A stretch of DNA of 64,000 bases, from contig CAZIOH010000020.1 of NCBI GenBank assembly GCA_964540815.1, forward strand, positions 14,423-78,422. The letters are read 5' to 3'. Source of the DNA: CAZIOH01 sp964540815. Its GTDB lineage: Bacteria; Myxococcota_A; Polyangia; Fen-1088. The notes beneath the pieces are model-generated. The model was not told the DNA's origin and did no database searches. It was given only the letters and a program-made list of their open reading frames with translations. Each line of letters begins with the position of its first letter. Within the stretch, counting starts at the first letter, position 1. Below, piece after piece: positions 41,155 to 54,571 of the stretch. Made by a program: the position numbers and the translations under genes.

Positions 41155-42135
41155 TCAAGGTATCAGCAGGACCTTTCCGCTGGTCTGGCGGGTTTCGAGG
41201 GCCTCGTGGGCGGCACGGGCGTTGGCGAGCGGGAAGGTGGCGCCGATGCGCACGTCGAGCTCGCCGCGCGCGATGAGCTCGAAGAGCGCACCCGCCCGCG
41301 CCAGCAGCTCGCTCCGCGTGGCGGTGTAGTGCACGAGGGTCGGGCGGGTGAGGAACAGCGAGCCGTTGGCCGCCAGCACCTGGGGATCGAGCGGCGCGAC
41401 CGGGCCGCTCGATTGCCCGAAGAGCGCCAGCATCCCGCGCGGTCTCAGCACCCGCAGCCCCTTGACGAAGGTCGAGGCGCCCACCCCGTCGTAGACGACG
41501 TCGACGCCGCGCCCGCCGGTGAGCCGGCGCGTCTCCTCCTCGAAGTCCTGCGTCGCATAGAGGATCACCTCGTCGGCGCCCGCCTGGCGCGCGAGCGCGG
41601 CCTTCTCCGGGCTCGACACCGTACCGATCACCCGTGCCCCCGCGCGCTTGGCCAGCTGGATCAGCAGGAGGCCCACCCCACCCGAGGCCGCGTGGACGAG
41701 GGCGGTCTGCCCGGCCCGAAGGGCGAACGTATCGGTCGCGAGGTAGTGCGCTGTCATCCCCTGCAGCATGATGGCCGCCGCCTGTCGGGCATCGACCCCA
41801 TCCGGGATCGGCACCGCGCGCTCGGCCGCCACCAGGACGTGCGTGGCATACGATCCGGGGGCGCTGGCCCAGGCCACCCGGGCCCCGACGACCACTCCTC
41901 CAGCCGGCTCGGCCGCTCCGGCCCCGATGGCCTCCACCGCGCCCGCTCCCTCCAGCCCGAGTGCGAGCGGAAGGTCCACCTTGTAGACTCCCCGGCGCTG
42001 ATAGACATCGATGAAGTTGACGCCGATGGCGCTGGTCCGGACCAGGAGCTGTCCCGGCCCCGGGACCGGGGTCTCCCGCTCCTCCAGCTTCAACACCTCG
42101 GCTCCCCCCGTCTCCCTCGGACGAATCGCTTGCAT
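41155..42135 (-). CDS. NADPH:quinone oxidoreductase, zeta-crystallin type
   Basis: 326 residues. GroES-like N-terminal domain (ETPVPGPGQLLVRTSAIGVNFIDVYQRRGVY..LGLEGAGAVEAIG) and a Rossmann domain with HAASGGVGLLLIQLAKRAGARVIGTVSS. It lacks the zinc ligands of alcohol dehydrogenases, as expected for QOR/zeta-crystallin. It is a cytosolic, single-gene unit convergent with actF and divergent from the glycine-zipper lipoprotein gene. A role beside the respiratory genes is possible, but the family is broadly distributed. Confidence 0.9.
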   Translation of the reverse strand: MQAIRPRETGGAEVLKLEERETPVPGPGQLLVRTSAIGVNFIDVYQRRGVYKVDLPLALGLEGAGAVEAIGAGAAEPAGGVVVGARVAWASAPGSYATHVLVAAERAVPIPDGVDARQAAAIMLQGMTAHYLATDTFALRAGQTALVHAASGGVGLLLIQLAKRAGARVIGTVSSPEKAALARQAGADEVILYATQDFEEETRRLTGGRGVDVVYDGVGASTFVKGLRVLRPRGMLALFGQSSGPVAPLDPQVLAANGSLFLTRPTLVHYTATRSELLARAGALFELIARGELDVRIGATFPLANARAAHEALETRQTSGKVLLIP

Positions 42136-42418
42136 GTCGACCCTCTACAATGACGCGCGGGCTTCTTCAACGCATCGTTGAAGCGCCTTCGACGCGTCAC
42201 GGCCGACTCTTCGGCGGCTGCGTCCCGGTGTGCATTCCCGGCACACCATTTCGGCACAGACACCGGTGTGCCGGCGTGCCGGCGTGCGAAGAGCATGCGA
42301 AGATTGCGGGCAGATGCCCGATCTTGCTCTTTCTGAGATGGTCCGACAGATGCATGAATCTCCCTCACGCGATCATCCGCTTTCGTCCGCTTGGTATGAT
42401 CGGGAGGAGACCATCCAC
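42136..42418. promoter_or_regulatory. Divergent promoter region with inverted repeats
   Basis: 283 bp between the quinone oxidoreductase and lipoprotein genes. CGGCACA-n8-TGTGCCG (42251-42272) is a perfect 7-bp inverted repeat, and GGTGTG-n9-CACACC lies just before it. They may be operators; no regulator is known. The lipoprotein gene has GGGAGGAG upstream of its ATG. Confidence 0.35.
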
Positions 42419-42949
42419 ATGATCCGAATCGACTCTGTTGTTCGCCGGCGAACCGACCCCTCCCCGCCGGGAAGGGGCAAGGTTTCAGGTCGCGCGGCGG
42501 TGGCCCGCTTGCCCATCCGCCTGCTGGCCGGCGCCCTCGCCTGTCTGGCGGTGGCGGCAAGCGCCAGCGGCTGCGCGACGACGAGGACCACCAGCACCAC
42601 CTGGACTGCCGACGCGCCGGCGCCCTGGGTGCGTTACGGCCGGGTCTCCTGGGTGCGCGAGGTGGTCCAGCGCCAGGAGGGCAATCCCGCTGGCGGCGCC
42701 GTCGCGGGTGCCCTCATCGGCGGCCTGCTCGGCGGTGGCCGCGGGCCCGGGGCTCTGGTCGGCGCGGTGGGTGGCGCGGCGGTCGGGGCGGCCGCGAGCT
42801 CGGGTTCGGCGGAGCAGCGCCACTACGAGGTCATGGTGACCTTCGACGATGGGGCCTACCAGGTGTTCGTGTATCCGGGCGGCTCGCCGTTCCGACCCGG
42901 GCAGACGGTGATGCAGACGGCGCAGGGGCTCAGTGCCTACGGCCCCTGA
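42419..42949 (+). CDS. Glycine-zipper (SlyB-like) outer-membrane lipoprotein
   Basis: 176 residues from the ATG at 42419. The N-terminal signal ends ACLAVAASASGC, with the lipidated Cys at 52 (relaxed lipobox). The 17KDa_Anti/SlyB glycine-zipper segment GGAVAGALIGGLLGGGRG..GAVGGAAVGA forms the hairpin that inserts in the membrane. A small beta domain follows (YEVMVTFDDGAYQVFVYPG). It is probably an envelope-integrity lipoprotein. It overlaps the HAD gene by 17 bases, so the two are co-transcribed. Confidence 0.83.
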   Translation: MIRIDSVVRRRTDPSPPGRGKVSGRAAVARLPIRLLAGALACLAVAASASGCATTRTTSTTWTADAPAPWVRYGRVSWVREVVQRQEGNPAGGAVAGALIGGLLGGGRGPGALVGAVGGAAVGAAASSGSAEQRHYEVMVTFDDGAYQVFVYPGGSPFRPGQTVMQTAQGLSAYGP

Positions 42950-43622
42950 CCGGCCGCCCACCCGCTCGTCCGCCTCCGCCGTCGACTTCGAGGCGATTCT
43001 CTTCGACAACGACGGGGTCCTGGTCGACACCGAACACCTCTATTTTCGCGCCAACCGTGAGAGCCTGGCCGAGGTGGGCGTGGAGCTCGACCAGGCGTCT
43101 TACGTCGAGCTGTTCCTGCGCGACAACCTCGGAGCCTGGCACCTGGCCGAGGCGCGGGGCGTCCCGCCCGAGACCATCGCCCGCCTGCGCGCGGCCCGCG
43201 ATCGCCGCTACCTCGAGCTCCTCGCGGGCGAGGACGTGGCGCTCCCCGGCGTGGCCGACGCCGTGGCCGCCCTCCGACGCCGTTACCGCCTCGCCGTCGT
43301 CACGAGCTCGCAGCCAGAGCCCTTCGCCCGTGCCCATGCGCAAAGCGGGCTGCTCCCGCACTTCGAGTTCGCGCTCACCCGCCGCGACTACCAGCGGAGC
43401 AAGCCGCACCCCGAGCCGTACCTCCGGGCCGTCGAGCGCCTGGGTTTGTCGCCCGCCCGCTGCCTCGTCATCGAGGACTCGGAGCGCGGACTCGCCGCCG
43501 CCAAGGCCGCGGGGCTCGCCTGCTGGGTCATCCCCTCTGCCCTCACCCGGGGCCTCGACTTCGCGCGGGCCGATCTGGTGCTCGACAGCTTGCCGGCGGC
43601 GGCCGCCCGCCTCCTCGCCTGA
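42933..43622 (+). CDS. HAD-superfamily phosphatase/phosphomutase-like hydrolase
   Basis: 229 residues from a GTG. HAD motifs: FDNDGVLVDT (DxD nucleophile), VVTSS (motif II Thr/Ser), SKPHPEPYL (Lys) and VIEDSERGLAAAKAAG (acidic motif). The cap is the helical type 1 of beta-phosphoglucomutase-like enzymes (subfamily IA). Cytosolic; the substrate, probably a small phosphorylated sugar or 2-phosphoglycolate, is not determinable. Confidence 0.9.
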   Translation: MPTAPDRPPTRSSASAVDFEAILFDNDGVLVDTEHLYFRANRESLAEVGVELDQASYVELFLRDNLGAWHLAEARGVPPETIARLRAARDRRYLELLAGEDVALPGVADAVAALRRRYRLAVVTSSQPEPFARAHAQSGLLPHFEFALTRRDYQRSKPHPEPYLRAVERLGLSPARCLVIEDSERGLAAAKAAGLACWVIPSALTRGLDFARADLVLDSLPAAAARLLA

Positions 43623-43708
43623 TGTGACGACTGGTGAGCTTTGCCGGATCAGCCCCTCGGCGCTGGCTCCGGGTTCTCGTCAGCTCCGCCAGAAGCTCCA
43701 GGCCGCGG

Positions 43709-45397
43709 TCAGTCTTCCCACGCAGGCTCGACCAGCGTGGCCAGAAAACGCGGCGGGACGCGGGCCCGGGTGATGGCCTCGAACCCGGCGGCGAGCGCGA
43801 TCAGGTGCGGCTCGGTCCAGGCCGCGCCCACGAACGACAGGCCGAGCGGCAGCCCGTGGGCTGCGCCCATCGGCACCGTGACGCTCGGATACCCGGCCAC
43901 CGCCGCGAAGGTCGTGTTGCCCCCGGTGACGTGATCCCCGTTCTCGAGATCCGTCAGCCAGGCCGGCGCGTTCGAGGGGCAGATCAGGGCGTGGAGGCGG
44001 TGGCTCGCCAGCAACGCGTCGAGGCCCCGCGTGCGCGCCAGGGCGAGGCACCGCGCGCGGGCCGCGCGGTAGGCGCCCGCCGTGAGATCGCCCTTCGTCT
44101 GTGCACGCTCGAAGAGCTCCTGCCCGAACCACGGCATCTCCCGGGCGCGCTCTCGCGCGTTGAAAGCCATGACATCGGCCAGGCTCCCGAGGCCTCCGGC
44201 CGAGCTCCCCCGCCGCGCGAGGTAGCGGGAGAGGCCGTCCTTCAGCTCGTGGAGCAGCACCTCCATCTCGGCCTCCTCCAGCCTGGCGGTGGGACCGAGC
44301 GCGAGGTGGTCCACGATCACCGCGCCGGCGTCCTTCATGGCCTCGAGCGCACGCTCGAGCGCGGCGTCCACCGCGGGGTGAAAGCCCGCCAGATCCCGCG
44401 GCACGCCGAGGCGCGCGCCCACGAGGCCCGCCTCGGGTGGGCCGGCCGCGCGTGTGCCGTCGTGCCGGGCGAGCGCCGCCCTGCACGCGGCGCTCGCAGC
44501 CAGGGTGGCGACGTCCTCCGGGTCGGCCGGCCCGGCCAGGGCGGCGAGCAACAGCGCTGCATCCCCGACGGTGCGGGCCATGGGTCCGGGCGTGTCCTGC
44601 GAGGCCGAGATGGGGACGATCCCGCTGCGGCTCCACAGGCCCACGGTCGGCTTGATGCCGACGATTCCGCACACCCCCGCCGGCGAGATGATCGAGCCGT
44701 CGGTCTCGGTCCCGATGCCGAGCGGGGCGTAGCCCGCCGCCACCCCGGCCGCGGTCCCCGAGCTCGAGCCCGACGGGTTGCGGTCGAGCACGTGGGGATT
44801 CCTGGTGAGCCCGCCCCGCGCGCTCCAGCCGCTGGTCGAGCGCGTCGAGCGAAGGTTGGCCCACTCGCTGAGGTTGGTCTTCCCGAGCACCACCGCCCCG
44901 CTCGCCCGCAGGCGCGCCACGATGAAGGCGTCCCGCGGCGCGGGCCCCCCGGTCAGCGCCAGGGAGCCGGCGGAGGTCTGCATGCGATCGCCGGTGTCGA
45001 TGTTGTCCTTCACGAGGATCGGGATCCCGTGCAGCGGTCCGGTGGGCCGGCCCGCCCGGCGCTCGGCGTCGCAGCGGGCCGCGATGTCGAGCGCGTCCGG
45101 GTTGAGCTCGATCACCGCGTGCAACCTGGGGCCGCGCCGATCGAGCCGGTCGATGCGCTCGAGGAGGCGGCGCGCGATCCCGACCGCCGTCAGCGCGCCC
45201 GAGCCGAGAGCGGCCAGCAGCTCGGCCACCGTCGCGCCGGTCACCTCGTCGAGCGGCTGCGGTTCCGGGGCCTGGGGCGAGCCGGTCCCGCCGTCCCCGC
45301 TGGCTCGCCGTCGCGGGTCCGCGCCGACGCTGGCCGCGGCGAGCGTCGAGGCCCCGGCGCGGGACAGAAAGCCCCGCCGCCCGAGCTCACGCGCCAT
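43709..45397 (-). CDS. Tat-exported amidase (amidase-signature family)
   Basis: 562 residues from the ATG at 45397, giving a Tat signal (LGRRGFLSRAGASTLAAASVGA). The amidase-signature triad is visible: K130 in PILVKDN, the cis-Ser near 212-213 in NPSGSSSGTAAG, and the nucleophile S235 in TETDGSIISPAG. The enzyme would hydrolyse an amide in the periplasm or outside the cell; homologues include peptide amidases. It is divergent from mutM (73-bp gap) and convergent with the HAD gene. Confidence 0.9.
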   Translation of the reverse strand: MARELGRRGFLSRAGASTLAAASVGADPRRRASGDGGTGSPQAPEPQPLDEVTGATVAELLAALGSGALTAVGIARRLLERIDRLDRRGPRLHAVIELNPDALDIAARCDAERRAGRPTGPLHGIPILVKDNIDTGDRMQTSAGSLALTGGPAPRDAFIVARLRASGAVVLGKTNLSEWANLRSTRSTSGWSARGGLTRNPHVLDRNPSGSSSGTAAGVAAGYAPLGIGTETDGSIISPAGVCGIVGIKPTVGLWSRSGIVPISASQDTPGPMARTVGDAALLLAALAGPADPEDVATLAASAACRAALARHDGTRAAGPPEAGLVGARLGVPRDLAGFHPAVDAALERALEAMKDAGAVIVDHLALGPTARLEEAEMEVLLHELKDGLSRYLARRGSSAGGLGSLADVMAFNARERAREMPWFGQELFERAQTKGDLTAGAYRAARARCLALARTRGLDALLASHRLHALICPSNAPAWLTDLENGDHVTGGNTTFAAVAGYPSVTVPMGAAHGLPLGLSFVGAAWTEPHLIALAAGFEAITRARVPPRFLATLVEPAWED

Positions 45398-45470
45398 GCA
45401 CTGTCCGCATGTGCAGACTCTGCGGCAGGGCCCTGGTGTCGGCCAGCCGAACTTGGCAGATTGCGAGGCG

Positions 45471-46394
45471 ATGCCCGAGTTGCCCGAGGTTGAGGTCGCG
45501 GCCCGCAATCTGCGGCGCTGGGGGCAGGGCCGCCGGATCCGGGCGGCGTGGGCCGACGCGCGCGCGAAGCGCATCTTCCGACCCGCGAACCCCGCGACCG
45601 CCCGCCAGTTGGCCGGTGCGCGCATGGATGGCATCCAGCGCATCGGGAAGAATCTGCTGCTGACCCTGCAGGGCGGCCCCGGCGCTTCACGCGCCAACCG
45701 TTCCGGTGCGCGCGAAACCAGCGCCGCCGCCCTCGACCCGCAGTTCGGCCTGTGGTCGCACCTCGGGATGACGGGCAAGTGGGTCCGGCGCCGCTCCGGT
45801 GACCCCCGCCCGCCGCACGCCCGGGTCGACCTCACGCTCGACGACGGGTCGCGCCTGGTCTACGTCGATCCTCGGATGTTCGGGCGCCTGCGCTGGGTGC
45901 CGGGCGCCCGCTTCGACGCGGTCGCGGAGCTGCGAGCGCTCGGCCCCGATCCCCTCACCGACGGCATCGAGGCGCCTCGGTTGGCCGAGCGCCTGGCTGT
46001 CCTGCCGGCGCGGCTGGCGATCAAGGTCGCCCTCCTCGATCAGTCCTTGCTGGCGGGGGTGGGCAACATCCAGGCGTGCGAGGCCCTGTTCCGGGCCCGC
46101 ATCGATCCCCGGCGCCCGGCCGCCACGCTCGGCCGCGTCGAGGTCGGTCGCCTGCGCCGGGGCATCCTCGCGTCCATCGCCCACACGCTCGAGGCCCTGG
46201 CGGACCCCAGCTCCGGCGGCGTCGCCGACGCCGATTCAGACATCCGCTATGTCGAGGACGACCGCGGCGACAACCCGTTCCTGGTCTATGCGCGGGCCGG
46301 GCAGCGCTGCACCCGCTGCAAACGGGCGCGGATCGAGCGGGTGGTCCAGGCCGGGCGCGCCACCTTTTACTGCCCGTACTGTCAGCGCGCCTGA
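45471..46394 (+). CDS. mutM: Formamidopyrimidine-DNA glycosylase (Fpg)
   Basis: 307 residues, beginning MPELPEVEV with the catalytic Pro2 and Glu3. K60 lies in RIGKNLLL. The helix-two-turn-helix region reads LLDQSLLAGVGNIQACEALFRARIDP, and the C-terminal zinc finger is CTRCKRARIERVVQAG..FYCPYCQ. It removes 8-oxoguanine and FapyG and nicks the abasic site. An inserted segment (about 68-90, Ala/Arg-rich) lengthens it slightly over the usual 270. Confidence 0.95.
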   Translation: MPELPEVEVAARNLRRWGQGRRIRAAWADARAKRIFRPANPATARQLAGARMDGIQRIGKNLLLTLQGGPGASRANRSGARETSAAALDPQFGLWSHLGMTGKWVRRRSGDPRPPHARVDLTLDDGSRLVYVDPRMFGRLRWVPGARFDAVAELRALGPDPLTDGIEAPRLAERLAVLPARLAIKVALLDQSLLAGVGNIQACEALFRARIDPRRPAATLGRVEVGRLRRGILASIAHTLEALADPSSGGVADADSDIRYVEDDRGDNPFLVYARAGQRCTRCKRARIERVVQAGRATFYCPYCQRA

Positions 46395-46553
46395 GGTCGC
46401 GCCGCACGCCGGCCCGACCGGACGGCCGAAATTCCAACCGGAAATTCGCGGGGCTCCTTGTGCACCGGCGACTCCAAACTTAAGTCAAGGGTGAGCCCGA
46501 CGGCCTGCCCGACCGGACCTCGGTCAGCGGTGGCCTCCGTGGCGGAGATCCTC

Positions 46554-50894
<4,341 letters not shown>

Positions 50895-51022
50895 GCCCCG
50901 GCCCGATCCGCCCGTGACCGCAATGTGACTCGGGCGTCGCGTCAACCTGCACCGGTCGGTGTTAACTTGGTGCGGCTGCGCGGGGCGCCTCACGCCCGGC
51001 GCCATTCACAGGAGGGGCACCC

Positions 51023-52051
51023 ATGATGAAACGATCGGTTTGGTCTCGTCGAGTGGCTGGAATGGTCGGTGTGTCGATGGCGCTGGCGGGCGGGCTCGCG
51101 GCCCGGACGGCAGCGGCCGAGGAGGTTCACCAGGTCGCGACCTTCGATCCCACCCTCGGTCAGTTGCCTGAATCCATCGCGGCGGACGGGCACGGCAACT
51201 TCTTCCTGACCATGGGGACGACGGTTCGCGAGCTGACGCCCGACGGGCAGCTGAGCGTGGTCGCCACCTTGCCGCTGCCCGCCGGGGCCTCCACCGCAGG
51301 CGTGGCGCTCGACGCCGACGGGAACATCCTGGTGGTCTCGGACGCGTTCGCGCCCATCCCGCTCGCGGCGCGCCTGTGGAAGATCTCGCCTCCCGGTGCC
51401 GGTCCCGTCACGGTCGACGTCGTGGCCACCTTCCCGCCCGAAGCGTTCCTCAACGATCTGGTGATCGACGACGATGGCACGGTCCTCATCACCGACTCGT
51501 TCCTCGGACGCATCTGGAAGGTGGACTGCGCGGGCCAGACCAGCGTCTGGCTGTCGAGCAGCTTGCTCGACGGTAACCCCGCCGCTCCGATCCTGCCGGT
51601 GCATTCGCTCGGCGCCAACGGGGCGGTCTTCGATGCCGGCAAGCGCAACCTCCTCGTCGGCAACCTCGACTACGGACAGATTCTGAGGGTGCGCATCCAG
51701 CGTCGTCGCGACGGGGAGGCGGTGGCCGGGCGGACCGAGATCCTGGCGCAGGACCCGAGGCTCGCGGGGGCGGACGGCATCGCCCTCGATCGCAAGGGGA
51801 CGCTCTATGTCGGGGTCAACATCCGTGACCGCATCGCCACCGTGGATCGCCACGGGACCGTGGCGGTGGTGGCCGAGGGCGGCTTGCTCGACGGGCCGTC
51901 GAGCCTGGTCTTCGGAACCACCCACAGGACCCGCAAGACCCTCTTCATCTCGAACTTCGCCATCGGGCGGGCGCTGGGGTTCGTGCCCGGAGCTCCCCAC
52001 CCGGGCGTCGTGTCCCTCGAGGTTCCCGAGCCCGGGGTTCCCCTGCCCTGA
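51023..52051 (+). CDS. Secreted SMP-30/NHL-type beta-propeller protein
   Basis: 342 residues. AGGAGGGG precedes the ATG by the right distance. Signal peptide MMKRSVWSRRVAGMVGVSMALAGGLAARTAAA. Repeated propeller strands of the type PESIAADGHGNFFLT, GVALDADGNILVVSD, DLVIDDDGTVLITDSFLGRIWKVD and GIALDRKGTLYVGV place it with SMP-30/gluconolactonase-like propellers. Catalytic metal ligands of true gluconolactonases are not evident, so it may be only a binding scaffold. Convergent with the YncE-like gene. Confidence 0.8.
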   Translation: MMKRSVWSRRVAGMVGVSMALAGGLAARTAAAEEVHQVATFDPTLGQLPESIAADGHGNFFLTMGTTVRELTPDGQLSVVATLPLPAGASTAGVALDADGNILVVSDAFAPIPLAARLWKISPPGAGPVTVDVVATFPPEAFLNDLVIDDDGTVLITDSFLGRIWKVDCAGQTSVWLSSSLLDGNPAAPILPVHSLGANGAVFDAGKRNLLVGNLDYGQILRVRIQRRRDGEAVAGRTEILAQDPRLAGADGIALDRKGTLYVGVNIRDRIATVDRHGTVAVVAEGGLLDGPSSLVFGTTHRTRKTLFISNFAIGRALGFVPGAPHPGVVSLEVPEPGVPLP

Positions 52052-52105
52052 GGACAGCTCCCCTCTGACGCGTCCTCGTCGCCGGCCTCGCTCCCGTCGG
52101 TCCGG

Positions 52106-53161
52106 TCAGTTCGCAGGTGGCGGCCTGACGACGATCATCCGTCCGCGCGCGCTGTCCGGGACGTACGCCGTTCCCTGCACGTCGATCACCGCGTTGCGCG
52201 CCCCCGGGGCGGTGGTGGCCTTCCCCACCACCGCCAGAGCCCCCTTGGCATCGAGGCGGGCGAAGGTCAGGACGCCGTCCGCGGCGGAGGCCACGTACAC
52301 GAGCCCGGTCCTCGGATCGTAGTCGAGGTTGTCGACGCCGCCTCCGGTCGAGATTCGCCCGGTGACGCGGCCGGTCCCCGTGCTTCCACCGCCCCCTGTG
52401 GACCCAACGTCGAGGGCGACCACCCCGTTCGTGCAGGCCACCAGGAGCTCTCCGCGCGCGGCGTCGAGCGCGAGGCCGCGCGGGCCCTCCGCGCCACAGC
52501 CAGGGGACCAGGAGCCGACCGTCTGGCGGGTCTTCACGTCGATGGCCAGCGTCCGATCGCGATCCTCGAGGTTGGTGTAGAAGATCCCGCGCGCCGGATC
52601 GACCGCATAGCCTTCGGGCTGCCCGTCGAGCTTGATGAAGCCGTTCGCCTTTGCCTTCGCCTTCGCGATCGCCGTGCTCGGCGCCCGGTTCGCGTGGATG
52701 TCCGTGATGTCGACGATGGTGATCCCCAGCGCGCGCGGGGTCGTGACCCAGAGCTCTCGCGTCCCGGCCACGTACGCCAGTCCATCGGGCATCGCTTCGA
52801 TGGTCTTGCAGGGGCCCTTGCGCAGGGTCCTGGCCCCCACGGCGCAGAGGCGATGGTCGGCCCGGTTGCCGATCCAGACCAGGTCACCGGCGATCGCGAC
52901 CGAGCTCGGGCCCATCCTCGGACGGTCGGGTCGATTCGGTGGCGGGGGCGCGGTGGCGAATCCCCCCACCGTCTCGAGCGTGGGGTGCCCGTCGCGTGTC
53001 GCCCGGATCACATCGACGTTGCCGGTGTTCCCCGCCGGGATCCACAGCCGGCTCTCCGCTGGATCGTAGGCCGTGTAGTCGATTCCGACCGGAGGACCGC
53101 CGGGTAAGGCGATCGATTCCGCGACCAGCACGCCCAACATCGAGAAGAGCCCGAGCGTCAT
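52106..53161 (-). CDS. YncE-like beta-propeller protein
   Basis: 351 residues from the ATG at 53161. Short N-terminal hydrophobic segment (MTLGLFSMLGVLVAES) may be a signal. Blades read DYTAYDPAESRLWIPAGNTGNVDVI, GYAVDPARGIFYTNLEDRDRTLAIDVKT, GLALDAARGELLVACTNGVVALD and NLDYDPRTGLVYVASAADGVLTFAR. Function unknown. A KAKAKA stretch and a GGGGSTGTG linker are low complexity. It lies 29 bp downstream of the quinone oxidoreductase gene on the same strand. Confidence 0.75.
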   Translation of the reverse strand: MTLGLFSMLGVLVAESIALPGGPPVGIDYTAYDPAESRLWIPAGNTGNVDVIRATRDGHPTLETVGGFATAPPPPNRPDRPRMGPSSVAIAGDLVWIGNRADHRLCAVGARTLRKGPCKTIEAMPDGLAYVAGTRELWVTTPRALGITIVDITDIHANRAPSTAIAKAKAKANGFIKLDGQPEGYAVDPARGIFYTNLEDRDRTLAIDVKTRQTVGSWSPGCGAEGPRGLALDAARGELLVACTNGVVALDVGSTGGGGSTGTGRVTGRISTGGGVDNLDYDPRTGLVYVASAADGVLTFARLDAKGALAVVGKATTAPGARNAVIDVQGTAYVPDSARGRMIVVRPPPAN

Positions 53162-53190
53162 CGTGGGGTGCTTATAGCCCGAGCCGCTCG

Positions 53191-54183
53191 TCAATCCACA
53201 GTGAGCACGACCTTGCCGAAGCCCTGGTCGGAGGCGACGTAGCGATGGGCGTCCGCTGCCTGCGACAGCGGGAAGGTCCGACCCACCACCGCCTCGAGGG
53301 TTCCGTCGCCGAGCAAGGGGACCACGTACCGCGAAAACGCCTGCATGGCCTCGATCTTCTCCTCCAGGGGTCGCGCCCGCAGGACCGTCCCGCGCAGCAC
53401 CAGACGCTTGCGCATGACCGCCGCCTGATCGAGCTCGGCCTGGGCGCCAGCGAGCATCCCGACCAGGACGATGCGCCCTGCCGCGGCCGCGCAGCGGACG
53501 TCCTCCGCCACGTAAGGGCCACCGACGAGCTCGAGGACCACGTCCGCCCCGCGGCCGCCGGTGCGCGCCAGGACCTCGTCGGCGAACCGGGCATCGTGCT
53601 GGACGAGCACGGACATGCGCGGGGCGAGGCCGAGCTCGACCGCCCGCTCCAGCTTGGCGGCCGTGCGGGCCGTCGCAATCGCCCGGGCGCCGAGGGCCCG
53701 CGCGAGCTGGATGGCGGCCGTGCCCACCCCGCTGCCGGCGGCGTGAATGAGTACGTGCTCTCCGCTCTTGAGCTTGGCCTGGGTCACCATGGCGTCGTAG
53801 GCCGTGATGAAGGCCTCGGGGGTGGCGGCGGCCTGCTCGAAGCTCATTCGCTCGGGCATGCGCGCGAGCGCCCTCCCGTGGCAGACCAGGAGCTCCGCGT
53901 AGGCGCCACCTCCGGCCAGCCCGAACACGCGATCTCCCGGCCTCCAGGCGTCGACCGCCGGCCCCACCGCGTCGACCTCGCCGGCGAACTCCAGGCCAGG
54001 GATGTCCTGCGGGGCATCGCGCGGAGCCGGGTACCGCCCCATCCGCTGCAGCAAGTCGGCGCGGTTGACCGCGGTCGCACGCACGCGCACGCGCACCTCC
54101 GCCCGCTCGGGGGTCGGCGCCGCGACGTCCCGCATCTGCAACACCTCGGGTCCGCCCGGCTCCGCTATCACGATGGCGCGCAT
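53191..54183 (-). CDS. NAD(P)H:quinone oxidoreductase, PIG3-like
   Basis: 330 residues from the ATG at 54183 (MRAIVIAEPGGPEVL, the usual start of the family). GroES-like half (RVRATAVNRADLLQRMGRYP..PGLEFAGEVDAVG) and nucleotide-binding half (EHVLIHAAGSGVGTAAIQLARALGARAIATA). No zinc ligands. It resembles the p53-inducible PIG3/TP53I3 group more than the zeta-crystallin type at 41155-42135. Cytosolic; first of a two-gene unit with the YncE-like protein. Confidence 0.9.
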   Translation of the reverse strand: MRAIVIAEPGGPEVLQMRDVAAPTPERAEVRVRVRATAVNRADLLQRMGRYPAPRDAPQDIPGLEFAGEVDAVGPAVDAWRPGDRVFGLAGGGAYAELLVCHGRALARMPERMSFEQAAATPEAFITAYDAMVTQAKLKSGEHVLIHAAGSGVGTAAIQLARALGARAIATARTAAKLERAVELGLAPRMSVLVQHDARFADEVLARTGGRGADVVLELVGGPYVAEDVRCAAAAGRIVLVGMLAGAQAELDQAAVMRKRLVLRGTVLRARPLEEKIEAMQAFSRYVVPLLGDGTLEAVVGRTFPLSQAADAHRYVASDQGFGKVVLTVD

Positions 54184-54571
54184 GGCGTGAAGGAAACCTC
54201 GGTCCGACCCCATCGTTCGTCAAGTGCGCCCCACCACCCCTTGCACGCTCCGCCTGGCGCACACGGGGGTGGGCGTGCCGAGATGTCCCAAAAGGACCCT
54301 GGTCCGAAGCCCGGGCCGGGGGCTACTGAGACTGACACGGGAAAGAAATGGTTCGCTGCCCCGACCTTTCAAGTTCTGCGCCCAAAGGCGTTTGCTCTGC
54401 GCCGAAAAGGCGTCTGGATTCCCCGTATTTCGATTTCCCATTCGTAAACGATCGAGGTAGAACACCCGCCATCTGGGGCGGGGGACCCGTATGTGTTCGG
54501 TACTCCCGGGCGGCGCGGCGCTACATCGCCAGACCCGCTGCAACACCTCCCGGCACAGGAGAAGCGAAGTG
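54184..54571. promoter_or_regulatory. 388-bp divergent region upstream of the GH3 gene
   Basis: No convincing gene. It is less GC-rich than its neighbours. TCTGCGCC-(c)AAAGGCGT at 54375-54391 recurs as TCTGCGCC-(g)AAAAGGCGT at 54396-54413, each with a small CGCC/GGCG hairpin. TCGT-aa-ACGA lies further downstream before the start. The direct repeat is a candidate regulator-binding site for the GH3-porin operon. Confidence 0.4.
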